A stretch of DNA of 49,945 nucleotides from the NCBI RefSeq assembly GCF_030462585.1, contig NZ_JASMRU010000006.1:1-49945 (forward strand), given 5' to 3'. A program made the translations under genes and the position numbers. Shown piece by piece: positions 9,989-19,477 of the stretch. How positions within the stretch are numbered: position 1 is the stretch's first letter; the number at the start of each line of letters is the position of its first letter. Under the pieces are notes generated by a model. That model was given only the letters and a program-made list of their open reading frames with translations, searched no databases and had not been told where the DNA came from. The DNA comes from Pseudomonas sp. CAN1 (GTDB taxonomy: Bacteria > Pseudomonadota > Gammaproteobacteria > Pseudomonadales > Pseudomonadaceae).

Positions 9989-11047
9989 ATGATCGAAGCC
10001 GATCGCCTGATCTCCTCTGTAACCGGTCGCGACCGCGAAGAGCAGCTCGACCGCGCCATCCGCCCGCTGAAGCTGGCCGACTATGTCGGTCAGCCGGTGG
10101 TGCGTGAGCAGATGGAGCTGTTCATCCAGGCGGCCCGCGGGCGTCAGGAGGCGCTGGATCACACGCTGATCTTCGGCCCGCCCGGCCTGGGCAAGACCAC
10201 CCTGGCGAACATCATTGCCCAGGAGATGGGGGTTTCGATCAAGAGCACGTCCGGCCCGGTGCTGGAGCGTCCTGGTGATCTGGCCGCATTGCTGACCAAC
10301 CTCGAACCCAACGATGTGCTGTTCGTGGACGAGATCCACCGCCTCTCGCCCATCGTCGAAGAAGTGCTGTACCCGGCCATGGAAGACTTCCAGCTGGACA
10401 TCATGATCGGCGAAGGCCCGGCTGCGCGCTCGATCAAGCTCGACCTGCCGCCCTTCACCCTGGTGGGGGCGACGACGCGCGCCGGCATGCTGACCAATCC
10501 GCTGCGTGATCGCTTCGGTATCGTGCAGCGTCTTGAGTTCTACGGTGTGGACGACCTGTCCAGCATCGTCGCCCGTTCGGCGGGCATCCTCGGTCTTGAG
10601 ATCGAGCCGGCGGGCGCCTACGAGATCGCCCGGCGCGCCCGTGGTACGCCGCGGATCGCCAACCGACTGCTGCGCCGGGTGCGGGATTTCGCCGAGGTGC
10701 GTGGCACCGGGCACATCAGCAGCGACATCGCCGACAAGGCGCTGAACCTGCTGGACGTGGATGAAAGGGGCTTCGATCACCAGGATCGGCGCCTGCTGTT
10801 GACCATGATCGACAAGTTCGACGGTGGCCCGGTGGGCATCGACAACCTGGCGGCGGCCATCAGCGAAGAAAGACATACGATTGAAGACGTGCTGGAGCCC
10901 TATCTGATCCAGCAAGGCTATATCATGCGCACACCCCGGGGACGTGTAGTGACCCGGCATGCGTACCTGCATTTCGGCCTGAATGTGCCGAAGCGGATGG
11001 GGGAGGCGGCGACACCGGATCTGTTCGCCCCTGAAGATGGTAATTAA
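9989..11047 (+). CDS. ruvB: Holliday junction branch-migration ATPase RuvB
   Basis: A 352-residue AAA+ motor that forms hexameric rings on either side of RuvA and drives branch migration. Walker A GPPGLGKT is at residues 63-70, Walker [10 protein letters not shown] near 113-120, and sensor 1 LVGATTRAG follows. The C-terminal winged-helix domain carries [16 protein letters not shown]. It begins 10 bases after the ruvA stop. Confidence 0.97.
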   Translation: MIEADRLISSVTGRDREEQLDRAIRPLKLADYVGQPVVREQMELFIQAARGRQEALDHTLIFGPPGLGKTTLANIIAQEMGVSIKSTSGPVLERPGDLAALLTNLEPNDVLFVDEIHRLSPIVEEVLYPAMEDFQLDIMIGEGPAARSIKLDLPPFTLVGATTRAGMLTNPLRDRFGIVQRLEFYGVDDLSSIVARSAGILGLEIEPAGAYEIARRARGTPRIANRLLRRVRDFAEVRGTGHISSDIADKALNLLDVDERGFDHQDRRLLLTMIDKFDGGPVGIDNLAAAISEERHTIEDVLEPYLIQQGYIMRTPRGRVVTRHAYLHFGLNVPKRMGEAATPDLFAPEDGN

Positions 11048-11096
11048 TTGCATTTGTAGACGATTGCCGATTGGCAAAGTCTTTACTTGGTTCTAG

Positions 11097-11546
<450 letters not shown>

Positions 11547-11547
11547 C

Positions 11548-12243
11548 GTGGAACCGAACGTCGTCGACCATACTTCCATGTGGAGCTTGATCAGTAACGC
11601 CAGCGTCGTGGTACAGCTGGTTATGCTGACCCTGGTGGCCGCATCGGTCACTTCCTGGATCATGATTTTCCAGCGCAGCAACATGATGCGCTCGGCGAAG
11701 AAGGCCCTGGAAACTTTCGAAGAGCGCTTCTGGTCGGGCATCGACCTGTCCAAGCTCTATCGTCAGGCGGGCAGCAACCCCGATCCGGATTCGGGGGTCG
11801 AGCAGATCTTCCGCGCCGGCTTCAAGGAATTCTCCCGTCTGCGTCAGCAGGCCGGTGTCGACCCGGATGCGGTGATGGAAGGCGTTTCCCGCGCCATGCG
11901 CGTCGCCATTTCCCGTGAGGAAGAGAAGCTGGAAACCAGCCTGCCGTTCCTCGCGACCGTAGGCTCGACCAGCCCGTACATCGGTCTGTTCGGCACCGTG
12001 TGGGGCATCATGAACTCCTTCCGTGGCCTGGCCACCGTGCAGCAGGCCACCCTCGCCACCGTGGCGCCGGGTATCGCCGAAGCACTGATCGCCACCGCCA
12101 TCGGCCTGTTCGCGGCGATCCCGGCGGTCATCGCCTACAACCGTTTCGCCGCCCGCTCGGAAATGCTCATCGGTCGCTACTACACCTTCGCCGACGAGTT
12201 CCAGGCGATCCTGCACCGCAAAGTGCACACCAGCGACGATTGA
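11548..12243 (+). CDS. tolQ: TolQ, proton-channel subunit of the Tol-Pal motor
   Basis: A 231-residue inner-membrane protein of the MotA/TolQ/ExbB family. With TolR it uses the proton-motive force to energise TolA, which keeps the outer membrane attached during division. TM1 is about residues 17-39 (ASVVVQLVMLTLVAASVTSW); TM2 and TM3 lie in the PYIGLFGTVWGIMNSF and GIAEALIATAIGLFAAIPAV regions. The GTG start at 11548 follows AGCAGGAG and overlaps nothing, one base after the ybgC stop. Confidence 0.95.
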   Translation: MEPNVVDHTSMWSLISNASVVVQLVMLTLVAASVTSWIMIFQRSNMMRSAKKALETFEERFWSGIDLSKLYRQAGSNPDPDSGVEQIFRAGFKEFSRLRQQAGVDPDAVMEGVSRAMRVAISREEEKLETSLPFLATVGSTSPYIGLFGTVWGIMNSFRGLATVQQATLATVAPGIAEALIATAIGLFAAIPAVIAYNRFAARSEMLIGRYYTFADEFQAILHRKVHTSDD

Positions 12244-12267
12244 TCGACGACCAAGAGGTAAGCCGTC

Positions 12268-12732
12268 ATGGCAAGAGTTCGTCACAAGCGCAAGCCGGTC
12301 GCGGAAATGAACGTGGTGCCCTACATCGACGTGATGTTGGTGCTGCTGGTCATTTTCATGGTGACCGCGCCCATGCTCAACCAGGGGGTCAAAGTCGACC
12401 TTCCCAAGGTTTCCAGCGAAGCGCTGCCGCAGGATAACGATTCCCGCGTGCTCACCATCTCCATCAAGGCCGACAAGACCTACTACTGGAACATGGGCTC
12501 CGAAGTGGACCCGGATCAGGGCAAGGCCAGCCAGACTGCCGTTGATCTCGATCAACTGGTGACCGCGGCTACCGCGATCATGGCGCAGAACAGCAGCCAG
12601 GGTAAGAAAGTCCAGGTCTTCGTCCGTGGAGACAAGGCAGTCGACTACGGTTCGGTCATGGCCGTCATGGGCGGCCTGCAGAAAGCCGGAGTCGGCAACG
12701 TCGGTCTGATTACCGAGGCACCAGGTAGTTGA
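12268..12732 (+). CDS. tolR: TolR, Tol-Pal motor subunit
   Basis: A 154-residue ExbD/TolR protein with a short cytoplasmic N-terminus, one membrane segment (VPYIDVMLVLLVIFMVTAPM) containing the essential Asp that carries protons, and a periplasmic domain ending TEAPGS. It works with TolQ as the stator-rotor unit and passes energy to TolA. Preceded by AAGAGGTAAG. Its TGA stop shares one base with the tolA ATG, which suggests translational coupling. Confidence 0.95.
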   Translation: MARVRHKRKPVAEMNVVPYIDVMLVLLVIFMVTAPMLNQGVKVDLPKVSSEALPQDNDSRVLTISIKADKTYYWNMGSEVDPDQGKASQTAVDLDQLVTAATAIMAQNSSQGKKVQVFVRGDKAVDYGSVMAVMGGLQKAGVGNVGLITEAPGS

Positions 12733-13802
12733 TGCACCAGCTCGAGCGCTCTCAATCGGAAGGCTACTTCTGGCCAACGGTCCTGGCCGTGGCCCTGCAT
12801 GTCCTGATTTTCGCCATGCTGTTCGTCAGCTGGGCCAGCACGCCTGAACTGCCGCCTTCGCGGCCGATCGTCCAGGCTACCCTGTACCAGCTGAAGTCCA
12901 AGAGCCAGGCGACCCAGCAGACCAACCAGAAGATAGCCGGCGAGTCGAAGAAGACTTCGGCCAAGCAATACGAGCAGGAGCAGCTCGAGCAGAAGAAGGC
13001 TGAGCAGCAGGCTTTGGCTGCTGCGAAAGCCGAGGAACAAAAGAAGGCCGACGCAGCTCAAAAGGCTGCTGATGCCGCTGAAAAGGCCGCTGAAGCCAAG
13101 AAGGCCGACGAAGCCAAGAAGGCGGATGACGCCAAGAAAGCGGCCGATGCCGCTGCGGCCGCCAAGAAGGCTGCCGAGGCCAAGGCTGCCGAGCAGAAAC
13201 AGCAGGCTGATATAGCCAAGAAGAAAGCCGAGGAAGAGGCCAAGAAAGAGGCCGCTGAAGAGGCGAAGAAGAAAGCTGCCGAGGAGGCCAAGAAGAAGGC
13301 CGCCGAGGACGCGAAGAAAAAAGCCGCCGCGGACGACGCCAAGAAGAAGGCGGCCGCGGTCGAGGCTGCGAAGAAGAAGGCTGCCGCTGCAGCCGCCGCA
13401 GCAGCCCGCAAGGCGACGGAAGACAAGAAGGCCCAGGCGCTGGCCGAGCTGCTGTCCAATGACACGCAACGGCAGCAGGCCCTGGCCGATGAGCAAGGTG
13501 ACGAGGTGGCAGGCAACTTCGACGATCTGATCGTCAGCCTGGTCAGCCAGCAGTGGAGCCGTCCTCCTTCAGCTCGTAACGGAATGAGCGTAGAAGTGCT
13601 GATTCAGATGCTGCCGAGCGGAGCCATCACCGGTGTAAGCGTGACCCGCTCCAGTGGTGACAAACCGTTCGACGATTCGGCGGTGGCCGCGGTCAAAAAC
13701 GTGGGCCGTGTTCCCGAACTGCAAAAACTGGATCGTGCCACTTTCGATAGCCTGTATCGTCAGCGCCGAATGGTCTTCAAACCGGAGGATTTAGATCTGT
13801 GA
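12732..13802 (+). CDS. tolA: TolA, periplasm-spanning protein of the Tol-Pal system
   Basis: A 356-residue protein: cytoplasmic N-terminus, one membrane anchor (about 14-34), a long Ala/Lys/Glu-rich helical domain II (about 75-235, with [11 protein letters not shown]-type repeats), and a globular C-terminal domain III (about 245-356) that contacts TolB, Pal and porins. Domain III carries the TonB-like segment [21 protein letters not shown]. The start overlaps the tolR stop by one base and the stop overlaps tolB by four bases (GTGA). The repeats make this stretch prone to length change between strains. Confidence 0.93.
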   Translation: MHQLERSQSEGYFWPTVLAVALHVLIFAMLFVSWASTPELPPSRPIVQATLYQLKSKSQATQQTNQKIAGESKKTSAKQYEQEQLEQKKAEQQALAAAKAEEQKKADAAQKAADAAEKAAEAKKADEAKKADDAKKAADAAAAAKKAAEAKAAEQKQQADIAKKKAEEEAKKEAAEEAKKKAAEEAKKKAAEDAKKKAAADDAKKKAAAVEAAKKKAAAAAAAAARKATEDKKAQALAELLSNDTQRQQALADEQGDEVAGNFDDLIVSLVSQQWSRPPSARNGMSVEVLIQMLPSGAITGVSVTRSSGDKPFDDSAVAAVKNVGRVPELQKLDRATFDSLYRQRRMVFKPEDLDL

Positions 13803-15097
13803 GTACCCTGATTCGCTTTGCGCTCTTCGCCCTGGCCCTGGTGGCCGGCGCAGCGCAGGCCGCCGACCCGCTGGTGATCTCCAGCGGTCGTGACTCGGCC
13901 GTCCCGATCGCCGTGGTTCCGTTCGGCTGGCAGGGTGGAAACGTCCTGCCCGAAGACATGTCGAACATCATCGGCAACGACCTGCGCAACTCCGGTTACT
14001 TCGAGCCGATCCCGCGCCAGAACATGATCAGCCAACCGGCCCAGGCCAGCGAAGTGATCTACCGCGACTGGCAGGCCCTCGGCGCGCAGTACGTCCTGGT
14101 CGGCAGCATCGTGCCCAACGGTGGTCGCCTGCAGATCCAGTACGCCCTGCTCAACGTGGCGACCCAGGAGCAGGTGCTGACCGGCAGCGTGGGCGGTACT
14201 ACCGACCAGCTGCGCGACATGTCGCACTACATCGCCGATCAGTCGTTCGAGAAGCTCACCGGCATCAAGGGTGCGTTCTCCACCCGGCTGCTCTACGTGA
14301 CTGCGGAACGCTTCTCGGTGGACAACACCCGCTACACCCTGCAGCGCTCCGACTATGACGGCGCGCGCCCGGTGACCCTGCTGCAGTCGCGCGAGCCGAT
14401 CCTCTCGCCGCGCTTCTCGCCCGATGGCCGCCGCATTGCCTACGTATCGTTCGAGCAGAAGCGTCCGCGCATCTTCATGCAGTATGTCGACACCGGTCGC
14501 CGCGAGCAGATCTCCAACTTCGAAGGCCTGAACGGCGCCCCGGCCTTCTCGCCGGACGGCAACCGCCTGGCCTTCGTGCTGTCGCGTGATGGCAACCCGG
14601 AGATCTACGTGATGGACCTGGGCAGCCGCCAGCTGCGTCGCCTGACCAACAACTCGGCGATCGACACCGAACCCTTCTGGGGCGCGGACGGCTCGACCCT
14701 GTACTTCACCTCGGACCGTGGCGGCAAACCGCAGATCTACAAGATGAACGTGAACTCGGGCGCTACCGACCGTGTGACCTTCATCGGCAACTACAACGCC
14801 AACCCGAAACTTTCCGCGGATGAGAAGACCCTGGTCATGGTTCACCGCCAGGACGGTTTCACCAACTTCCAGATCGCGGCGCAGGACCTTCAGCGCGGTA
14901 ATCTCCGGGTACTTTCCAACACCAACCTGGATGATTCGCCCACTGTTGCGCCAAATGGCACGATGCTAATATACGCCACCCGCCAGCAGGACCGGGGCGT
15001 GTTGATGCTCGTGAGCATCAACGGACGTGTTCGGTTACCGCTACCCACCGCTCAAGGCGACGTGCGAGAGCCTTCCTGGTCCCCTTACCTGAACTGA
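13799..15097 (+). CDS. tolB: TolB, periplasmic beta-propeller of the Tol-Pal system
   Basis: A 432-residue periplasmic protein that binds Pal and TolA. A signal peptide (residues 1 to about 21, ending GAAQA) precedes an N-terminal alpha/beta domain and a six-bladed propeller with recurrent [22 protein letters not shown] and [11 protein letters not shown] blade motifs. The mature N-terminus ADPLVISSG resembles the TolA-contacting segment of other TolB proteins. Start GTG at 13799 overlaps the tolA stop. A 52-base gap follows before oprL, possibly with a separate promoter. Confidence 0.95.
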   Translation: MSTLIRFALFALALVAGAAQAADPLVISSGRDSAVPIAVVPFGWQGGNVLPEDMSNIIGNDLRNSGYFEPIPRQNMISQPAQASEVIYRDWQALGAQYVLVGSIVPNGGRLQIQYALLNVATQEQVLTGSVGGTTDQLRDMSHYIADQSFEKLTGIKGAFSTRLLYVTAERFSVDNTRYTLQRSDYDGARPVTLLQSREPILSPRFSPDGRRIAYVSFEQKRPRIFMQYVDTGRREQISNFEGLNGAPAFSPDGNRLAFVLSRDGNPEIYVMDLGSRQLRRLTNNSAIDTEPFWGADGSTLYFTSDRGGKPQIYKMNVNSGATDRVTFIGNYNANPKLSADEKTLVMVHRQDGFTNFQIAAQDLQRGNLRVLSNTNLDDSPTVAPNGTMLIYATRQQDRGVLMLVSINGRVRLPLPTAQGDVREPSWSPYLN

Positions 15098-15149
15098 CGG
15101 TTGCCAACTGTTCCAAACTTATACACTGGGGTTCATTAGGAGTTACATG

Positions 15150-15656
15150 ATGGAAATGCTGAAATTCGGCAAGTTTGCCGTTATCGCCCTCGCCATGGCT
15201 GTTGCCGTCGGCTGTTCGTCCAAGAAAGGCGATGCTACTGGCGAAGGCGCCAATGGCGGCGTTGATCCGAACGCTGGCTACGGCGCCAACAGCGGTGCCG
15301 TTGACGGCTCCCTGAGCGACGAAGCCGCTCTGCGCGCTATCACCACCTTCTACTTCGAGTACGACAGCTCCGACCTGAAGCCGGAAGCCATGCGTGCCCT
15401 GGACGTACACGCCAAGGACCTGAAAGGTTCCGGCCAGCGCGTAGTCCTGGAAGGTCACACTGACGAGCGCGGCACCCGCGAGTACAACATGGCTCTGGGC
15501 GAGCGTCGTGCCAAGGCCGTTCAACGCTACCTGGTTCTGCAGGGCGTTTCCCCGGCTCAGCTGGAACTGGTTTCCTACGGCAAAGAGCGTCCGGTTGCCA
15601 CTGGCCACGACGAGCAGTCCTGGGCCCAGAACCGTCGCGTTGAGCTGAAGAAGTAA
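15150..15656 (+). CDS. oprL: Peptidoglycan-associated lipoprotein OprL (Pal)
   Basis: A 168-residue outer-membrane lipoprotein. The lipobox VAVGC gives a lipidated Cys at residue 22; a Gly/Asn-rich linker follows, then an OmpA-like domain (about 60-168) with the peptidoglycan-binding [18 protein letters not shown] segment. It fixes the outer membrane to the cell wall and to the Tol complex. Two ATGs (15147 and 15150) are available; AGGAG is four and seven bases away, so I prefer 15150, which also gives the usual P. aeruginosa N-terminus MEMLKFGK. Confidence 0.96.
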   Translation: MEMLKFGKFAVIALAMAVAVGCSSKKGDATGEGANGGVDPNAGYGANSGAVDGSLSDEAALRAITTFYFEYDSSDLKPEAMRALDVHAKDLKGSGQRVVLEGHTDERGTREYNMALGERRAKAVQRYLVLQGVSPAQLELVSYGKERPVATGHDEQSWAQNRRVELKK

Positions 15657-15659
15657 GAG

Positions 15660-16502
15660 ATGCCGATGCGCCTGCGTTTTCTGACCTTGATCGCATGCGG
15701 ACTGCCGCTCATGGCGGCAGCCGCGGTTCCGGTACAGGACGGTAATGGTGGCTATGCCAGCACTCCGCCCTCGGGTTATGGCACCGCAGGCGCTGATGGC
15801 GCCTACGCCGGAGGCGGGATGACAACTCCCGTCTCCGGTCAGGCACAGCTGTTCATGCAGCTGCAGCAGATGCAGGACGAGATGTCCCGTCTGCGCGGCA
15901 TGCTCGAAGAGCAGCAGAACCAGATCCAGCAGATGAAGCAGGAAAACCAGGAACGCTTCCAGGACATCGACAGCCGCCTTTCCAGCGGTGCAGGTGCAGG
16001 AGCGGCCGGTGCTGCTGTTCAACCCAATTCCCCCGCTGCCGGCGCCAGTGCCGGAGCTGCCGCAGGAGCAGGCGCTGCCGCCGCCCAGCAACAGCAGCCC
16101 GCCGCCAGCAGCGAGCCGGGTGACCCGGCAAAAGAGAAGCTGTACTACGAAGCTGCCTTCGACCTGATCAAGGCCAAGGACTTCGACAAGGCCAGCCAGG
16201 CCTTCGGCGGTTTCCTGCGCAAGTACCCCAACAGCCAGTACTCGGGCAACGCGCAGTACTGGCTCGGTGAAGTGAACCTCGCCAAGGGCGACCTGCAGGG
16301 CGCCGGTCAGGCATTTGCCCGCGTCAGCCAGGCCTACCCGAACAGCGCCAAGGTACCGGACTCGCTGTACAAGCTCGCCGACGTCGAGCGCCGCCTGGGC
16401 AACAACGACAAGGCCCGTGGCATCCTGCAGCAGGTCGTCGCCCAGTACCCGGGCACTTCCGCTGCCCAGCTGTCCCAGCGTGACCTGAAGAACCTCAAGT
16501 AA
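15660..16502 (+). CDS. cpoB: CpoB/YbgF, Tol-Pal-associated periplasmic TPR protein
   Basis: A 280-residue periplasmic protein. It has a signal peptide ending near residue 22, a coiled coil (about 62-105, rich in Q, E and M) that trimerises the family, an Ala/Gly/Gln-rich linker (about 108-155) and C-terminal tetratricopeptide repeats (SQAFGGFLRKYPNSQYSGNA and two similar). In E. coli it couples Tol to PBP1b during cell constriction. It begins three bases after the oprL stop and is the last gene of the operon before a terminator. Confidence 0.93.
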   Translation: MPMRLRFLTLIACGLPLMAAAAVPVQDGNGGYASTPPSGYGTAGADGAYAGGGMTTPVSGQAQLFMQLQQMQDEMSRLRGMLEEQQNQIQQMKQENQERFQDIDSRLSSGAGAGAAGAAVQPNSPAAGASAGAAAGAGAAAAQQQQPAASSEPGDPAKEKLYYEAAFDLIKAKDFDKASQAFGGFLRKYPNSQYSGNAQYWLGEVNLAKGDLQGAGQAFARVSQAYPNSAKVPDSLYKLADVERRLGNNDKARGILQQVVAQYPGTSAAQLSQRDLKNLK

Positions 16503-16524
16503 GGCAGCGCTTCGCAGCATCCCG

Positions 16525-16552
16525 AAAACCCGCGCCTGGCGCGGGTTTTTTC
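16525..16552 (+). terminator. Terminator of the tol-pal operon
   Basis: AAAACCCGCGCC, a short TG loop, GGCGCGGGTTTTTT. Confidence 0.88.
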
Positions 16553-16704
16553 GTTAGAATTGCCGCCCCTCGGAAGGTACCAGTGGTTTCAGCTCGGCTG
16601 ATGTCTGCTGCGCTCCGGGGCATTCCGGGTGCGCTTCGAGCGTGCCCACGACTCCAACGCAACGGAGGCGGATGGCCTGTGTAGCCGTCACGCCCGTGGC
16701 TGAT

Positions 16705-17352
16705 ATGCAACAGACCCTGCGCATTACCGAGATTTTCTTCTCGTTGCAGGGGGAAACGCGCACCGCCGGCTTGCCGACCGTGTTCGTACGCCTGACCGGC
16801 TGCCCCCTGCGCTGCAACTACTGCGATACCGCCTATGCCTTCAGTGGCGGCGAAATCCAGACCCTCGACGCCATCCTCGATCAGATTGCCCAGTATCGGC
16901 CGCGCTACGTCTGCGTGACCGGTGGCGAGCCGCTGGCCCAGCCCAACTGCATCCCGCTGCTGCAGCGTCTTTGCGATGCCGGCTACGACGTTTCGCTGGA
17001 AACCAGCGGCGCACTGGATATCTCCGCTACCGACCGCCGTGTCAGCCGCATTCTCGATCTGAAGACCCCGGGCTCCGGGGAGGTCGCGCGCAATCGCTAC
17101 GACAATATCGGTGAGCTGACGGCCAATGATCAGGTGAAGTTCGTCATCTGCTCTCGCGAAGACTATGACTGGGCGGTCTCCAAGCTGATCGAGTATCGCC
17201 TGGAGCAGCGCGCGGGCGAGGTGCTGTTCTCGCCCAGCCATCGCGAGGTGGATGCGCGCGCGCTGGCCGACTGGATCGTCAGCGACAACCTGCCGGTGCG
17301 TCTGCAACTGCAGCTGCACAAGATTCTCTGGAATGACGAGCCGGGCCATTGA
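16705..17352 (+). CDS. queE: QueE, 7-carboxy-7-deazaguanine synthase
   Basis: A radical-SAM enzyme that makes 7-carboxy-7-deazaguanine, the ring-forming step towards preQ0 and queuosine in tRNA. The 215-residue product carries the C-x3-C-x2-C iron-sulfur motif in [15 protein letters not shown] and the SAM-binding [13 protein letters not shown] segment. I chose [20 protein letters not shown] (16705), the usual Pseudomonas N-terminus; an in-frame ATG at 16672, with GGAGG only three bases before it, would add 11 residues. Its stop is 20 bases from the queC start and both very likely lie on one transcript. Confidence 0.92.
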   Translation: MQQTLRITEIFFSLQGETRTAGLPTVFVRLTGCPLRCNYCDTAYAFSGGEIQTLDAILDQIAQYRPRYVCVTGGEPLAQPNCIPLLQRLCDAGYDVSLETSGALDISATDRRVSRILDLKTPGSGEVARNRYDNIGELTANDQVKFVICSREDYDWAVSKLIEYRLEQRAGEVLFSPSHREVDARALADWIVSDNLPVRLQLQLHKILWNDEPGH

Positions 17353-17372
17353 GCGCGGAGGAGACCCTGTTT

Positions 17373-18065
17373 ATGTCCGTCAACAAGACTGTGAATGACA
17401 AGAAGGCCGTGATCCTGCTCTCCGGCGGCCTGGATTCCGCGACCGTGGTCGCCATGGCCAAGACTGAAGGTTATGACTGCTACACCATGAGCTTCGACTA
17501 TGGCCAGCGTCACCGTGCTGAACTGCAGGCGGCCGAACGTGTGGCACGTCAGCAGGGCGTGATCGAGCACAAGGTGATCGGGCTGAATTTGAACGGCATC
17601 GGCGGCTCGGCACTGACCGACAGCAGCATCGACGTGCCCGAGGCGCCCAGCGATGGCATCCCGGTGACCTACGTGCCGGCGCGCAATACTGTGTTCCTGT
17701 CCCTTGCCCTGGGCTGGGCGGAGGTGCTGGGCGCGCGGGACATCTTCATCGGCGTCAACGCCGTGGACTACTCCGGCTACCCGGATTGTCGTCCCGAGTT
17801 CGTCGAGGCTTTCGAGCGCATGGCCAACCTTGCGACCAAGGCGGGCGTGGAGGGCGAGGGCTTTCGCATCCAGGCGCCGCTGCAGTTCCTTTCCAAGGCG
17901 CAGATCATCGAGGCGGGCATCGCCCAGGGTGTGGACTACAGCCTCACCGTTTCCTGCTACCAGGCCGATGATGACGGGCGTGCGTGCGGTAAATGCGACA
18001 GCTGCCGGCTGCGTTCCGAGGGCTTTTCGGCCGCCGGAATTCCTGACCCGACGCGATATTTTTGA
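17373..18065 (+). CDS. queC: QueC, 7-cyano-7-deazaguanine synthase
   Basis: A 230-residue ATP-dependent ligase that turns 7-carboxy-7-deazaguanine into preQ0. The PP-loop motif SGGLDS is at residues 17-22. Four cysteines for zinc lie near the C-terminus ([20 protein letters not shown]). Start ATG 17373 is nine bases after GGAGGAG; a TTG at 17349 in the same frame is less likely. Ends about 60 bases before tRNA-Lys, with no terminator of its own visible. Confidence 0.93.
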   Translation: MSVNKTVNDKKAVILLSGGLDSATVVAMAKTEGYDCYTMSFDYGQRHRAELQAAERVARQQGVIEHKVIGLNLNGIGGSALTDSSIDVPEAPSDGIPVTYVPARNTVFLSLALGWAEVLGARDIFIGVNAVDYSGYPDCRPEFVEAFERMANLATKAGVEGEGFRIQAPLQFLSKAQIIEAGIAQGVDYSLTVSCYQADDDGRACGKCDSCRLRSEGFSAAGIPDPTRYF

Positions 18066-18084
18066 AAAAAGTTTTCGAGGGGTG

Positions 18085-18112
18085 TTGTTTTTGCGTTAGA
18101 AATCAGTATTAT
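18085..18112 (+). promoter_or_regulatory. Candidate promoter of tRNA-Lys
   Basis: TTGTTT (18085-18090), 16 bases, TATTAT (18107-18112), then a G+C-rich discriminator (ACGCCCCA), the usual form of stable-RNA promoters. It overlaps only the region just after queC. Confidence 0.5.
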
Positions 18113-18124
18113 ACGCCCCACGTT

Positions 18125-18200
18125 GGGTCGTTAGCTCAGTCGGTAGAGCAGTTGGCTTTTAACCAATTGGTCGTAGGTTCGAATCCCACACGACCCACCA
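18125..18200 (+). tRNA. tRNA-Lys (anticodon TTT)
   Basis: 76 nt with a full cloverleaf: acceptor GGGTCGT pairs with ACGACCC, D arm around GCTCAGTCGGTAGAGC, anticodon loop CTTTTAA (anticodon TTT), T loop GGTTCGAATCC, discriminator A and encoded CCA. In P. aeruginosa the equivalent gene (PA0976.1) is a chromosomal attachment site for PAPI-1/pKLC102-type islands. Here the next gene, nadA, follows directly. Confidence 0.97.
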
Positions 18201-18211
18201 ACATGTAAGAC

Positions 18212-18245
18212 AAAAGCCCCGTGATCGAAAGGTCACGGGGCTTTT
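18212..18245 (+). terminator. Terminator after tRNA-Lys
   Basis: AAAAGCCCCGTGA, loop, TCACGGGGCTTTT: a strong G+C stem closed by A and T runs, 12 bases after the tRNA 3' end. Confidence 0.88.
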
Positions 18246-18357
18246 GCCATGTGCCGGAAAAAGTCCGCCGTACGGCTGCTGACGCCGCATCGTCTGAAGG
18301 ATTGGGGTGGTAATATCGCCGGCATAATCAGACCGTGCCTGTTGAGGTTTCCACACG

Positions 18358-19416
18358 ATGTCCCAGATTTCCGAACGCCTGCTGGTCCAGGCCCATCTGG
18401 CGGCGAAGCAGCCGCGGGTGCTGAGCGCGCAGGAAGAGGCCGACTATCGTGCGGCCATTGCCGCCGAGCTGAAGGCGCAGAACGCCGTGCTCGTCGCGCA
18501 CTACTACTGTGACCCGGTGATCCAGGCGCTGGCCGAGGAAACCGGTGGCTGCGTTTCCGACTCGCTGGAGATGGCCCGCTTCGGCAACCAGCATTCGGCG
18601 CAGACCGTGGTGGTGGCCGGTGTCCGCTTCATGGGCGAGACCGCAAAGATCCTCAATCCGGAAAAGCGCGTGCTGATGCCGACCCTGGAGGCGACCTGCT
18701 CGCTGGACCTGGGCTGCCCGGTGGAAGAGTTCTCCGCCTTCTGCGACAAGCATCCCGAGCGCACCGTGGTGGTCTACGCGAACACTTCGGCGGCGGTGAA
18801 GGCGCGTGCCGACTGGGTGGTGACCTCCAGCTGCGCGGTGGAAATCGTCGAACACCTGATGGACAACGGTGAGCCGATTCTCTGGGCGCCGGACCAGCAC
18901 CTGGGCCGCTACATCCAGCGCGAGACCGGTGCCGACATGCTGCTCTGGGACGGCGCCTGCATCGTCCATGAGGAGTTCAAGGCCAAGCAGCTGGAAGACC
19001 TCAAGGCGCTCTACCCGGACGCCGCTATCCTGGTGCACCCGGAGTCGCCGGAAGCGGTGGTGGACCTGGCCGACGCCGTTGGTTCCACCAGCCAACTGAT
19101 CAAGGCCGCGCAGACGATGCCGAACAAGCGCTTCATCGTCGCCACCGACCGCGGCATCTTCTACAAGATGCAGCAGCTGTGCCCGGACAAGGAATTCATC
19201 GAGGCGCCCACCGCCGGCAACGGCGCGGCCTGCCGCAGTTGCGCGCATTGCCCGTGGATGGCCATGAACACCCTGGAACGCACCCTGGCGTGCCTGAAGG
19301 AAGGCTCGGGCGAAATTTTCGTCGACCCGGCACTTATCCCCAAGGCAATCAAGCCGCTCAAGCGCATGCTTGACTTCACCCAGGCGGCGAAGCTGAAGCT
19401 GGCGGGCAATGCCTGA
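18358..19416 (+). CDS. nadA: Quinolinate synthase NadA
   Basis: A [4Fe-4S] enzyme of 352 residues that condenses iminoaspartate with dihydroxyacetone phosphate to quinolinate, the first ring of NAD. Probable cluster ligands are C114 ([11 protein letters not shown]), C201 ([10 protein letters not shown]) and C298 in [11 protein letters not shown], which contains a C-x2-C-x2-C set (292, 295, 298). The HPES segment (227-230) is the substrate-binding family motif. GAGG precedes the start at 18358. Probably a single-gene transcript, bounded by terminators on both sides. Confidence 0.95.
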   Translation: MSQISERLLVQAHLAAKQPRVLSAQEEADYRAAIAAELKAQNAVLVAHYYCDPVIQALAEETGGCVSDSLEMARFGNQHSAQTVVVAGVRFMGETAKILNPEKRVLMPTLEATCSLDLGCPVEEFSAFCDKHPERTVVVYANTSAAVKARADWVVTSSCAVEIVEHLMDNGEPILWAPDQHLGRYIQRETGADMLLWDGACIVHEEFKAKQLEDLKALYPDAAILVHPESPEAVVDLADAVGSTSQLIKAAQTMPNKRFIVATDRGIFYKMQQLCPDKEFIEAPTAGNGAACRSCAHCPWMAMNTLERTLACLKEGSGEIFVDPALIPKAIKPLKRMLDFTQAAKLKLAGNA

Positions 19417-19430
19417 CAGACAGGCTGAAT

Positions 19431-19460
19431 GAAAAAGCCCGGCAAATGCCGGGCTTTTTC
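19431..19460. terminator. Bidirectional terminator between nadA and the M48 protease
   Basis: GAAAAAGCCCGGC, loop AAAT, GCCGGGCTTTTTC between convergent genes. Confidence 0.9.
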
Positions 19461-19477
19461 ATGGGAGGCGGAAAGGC

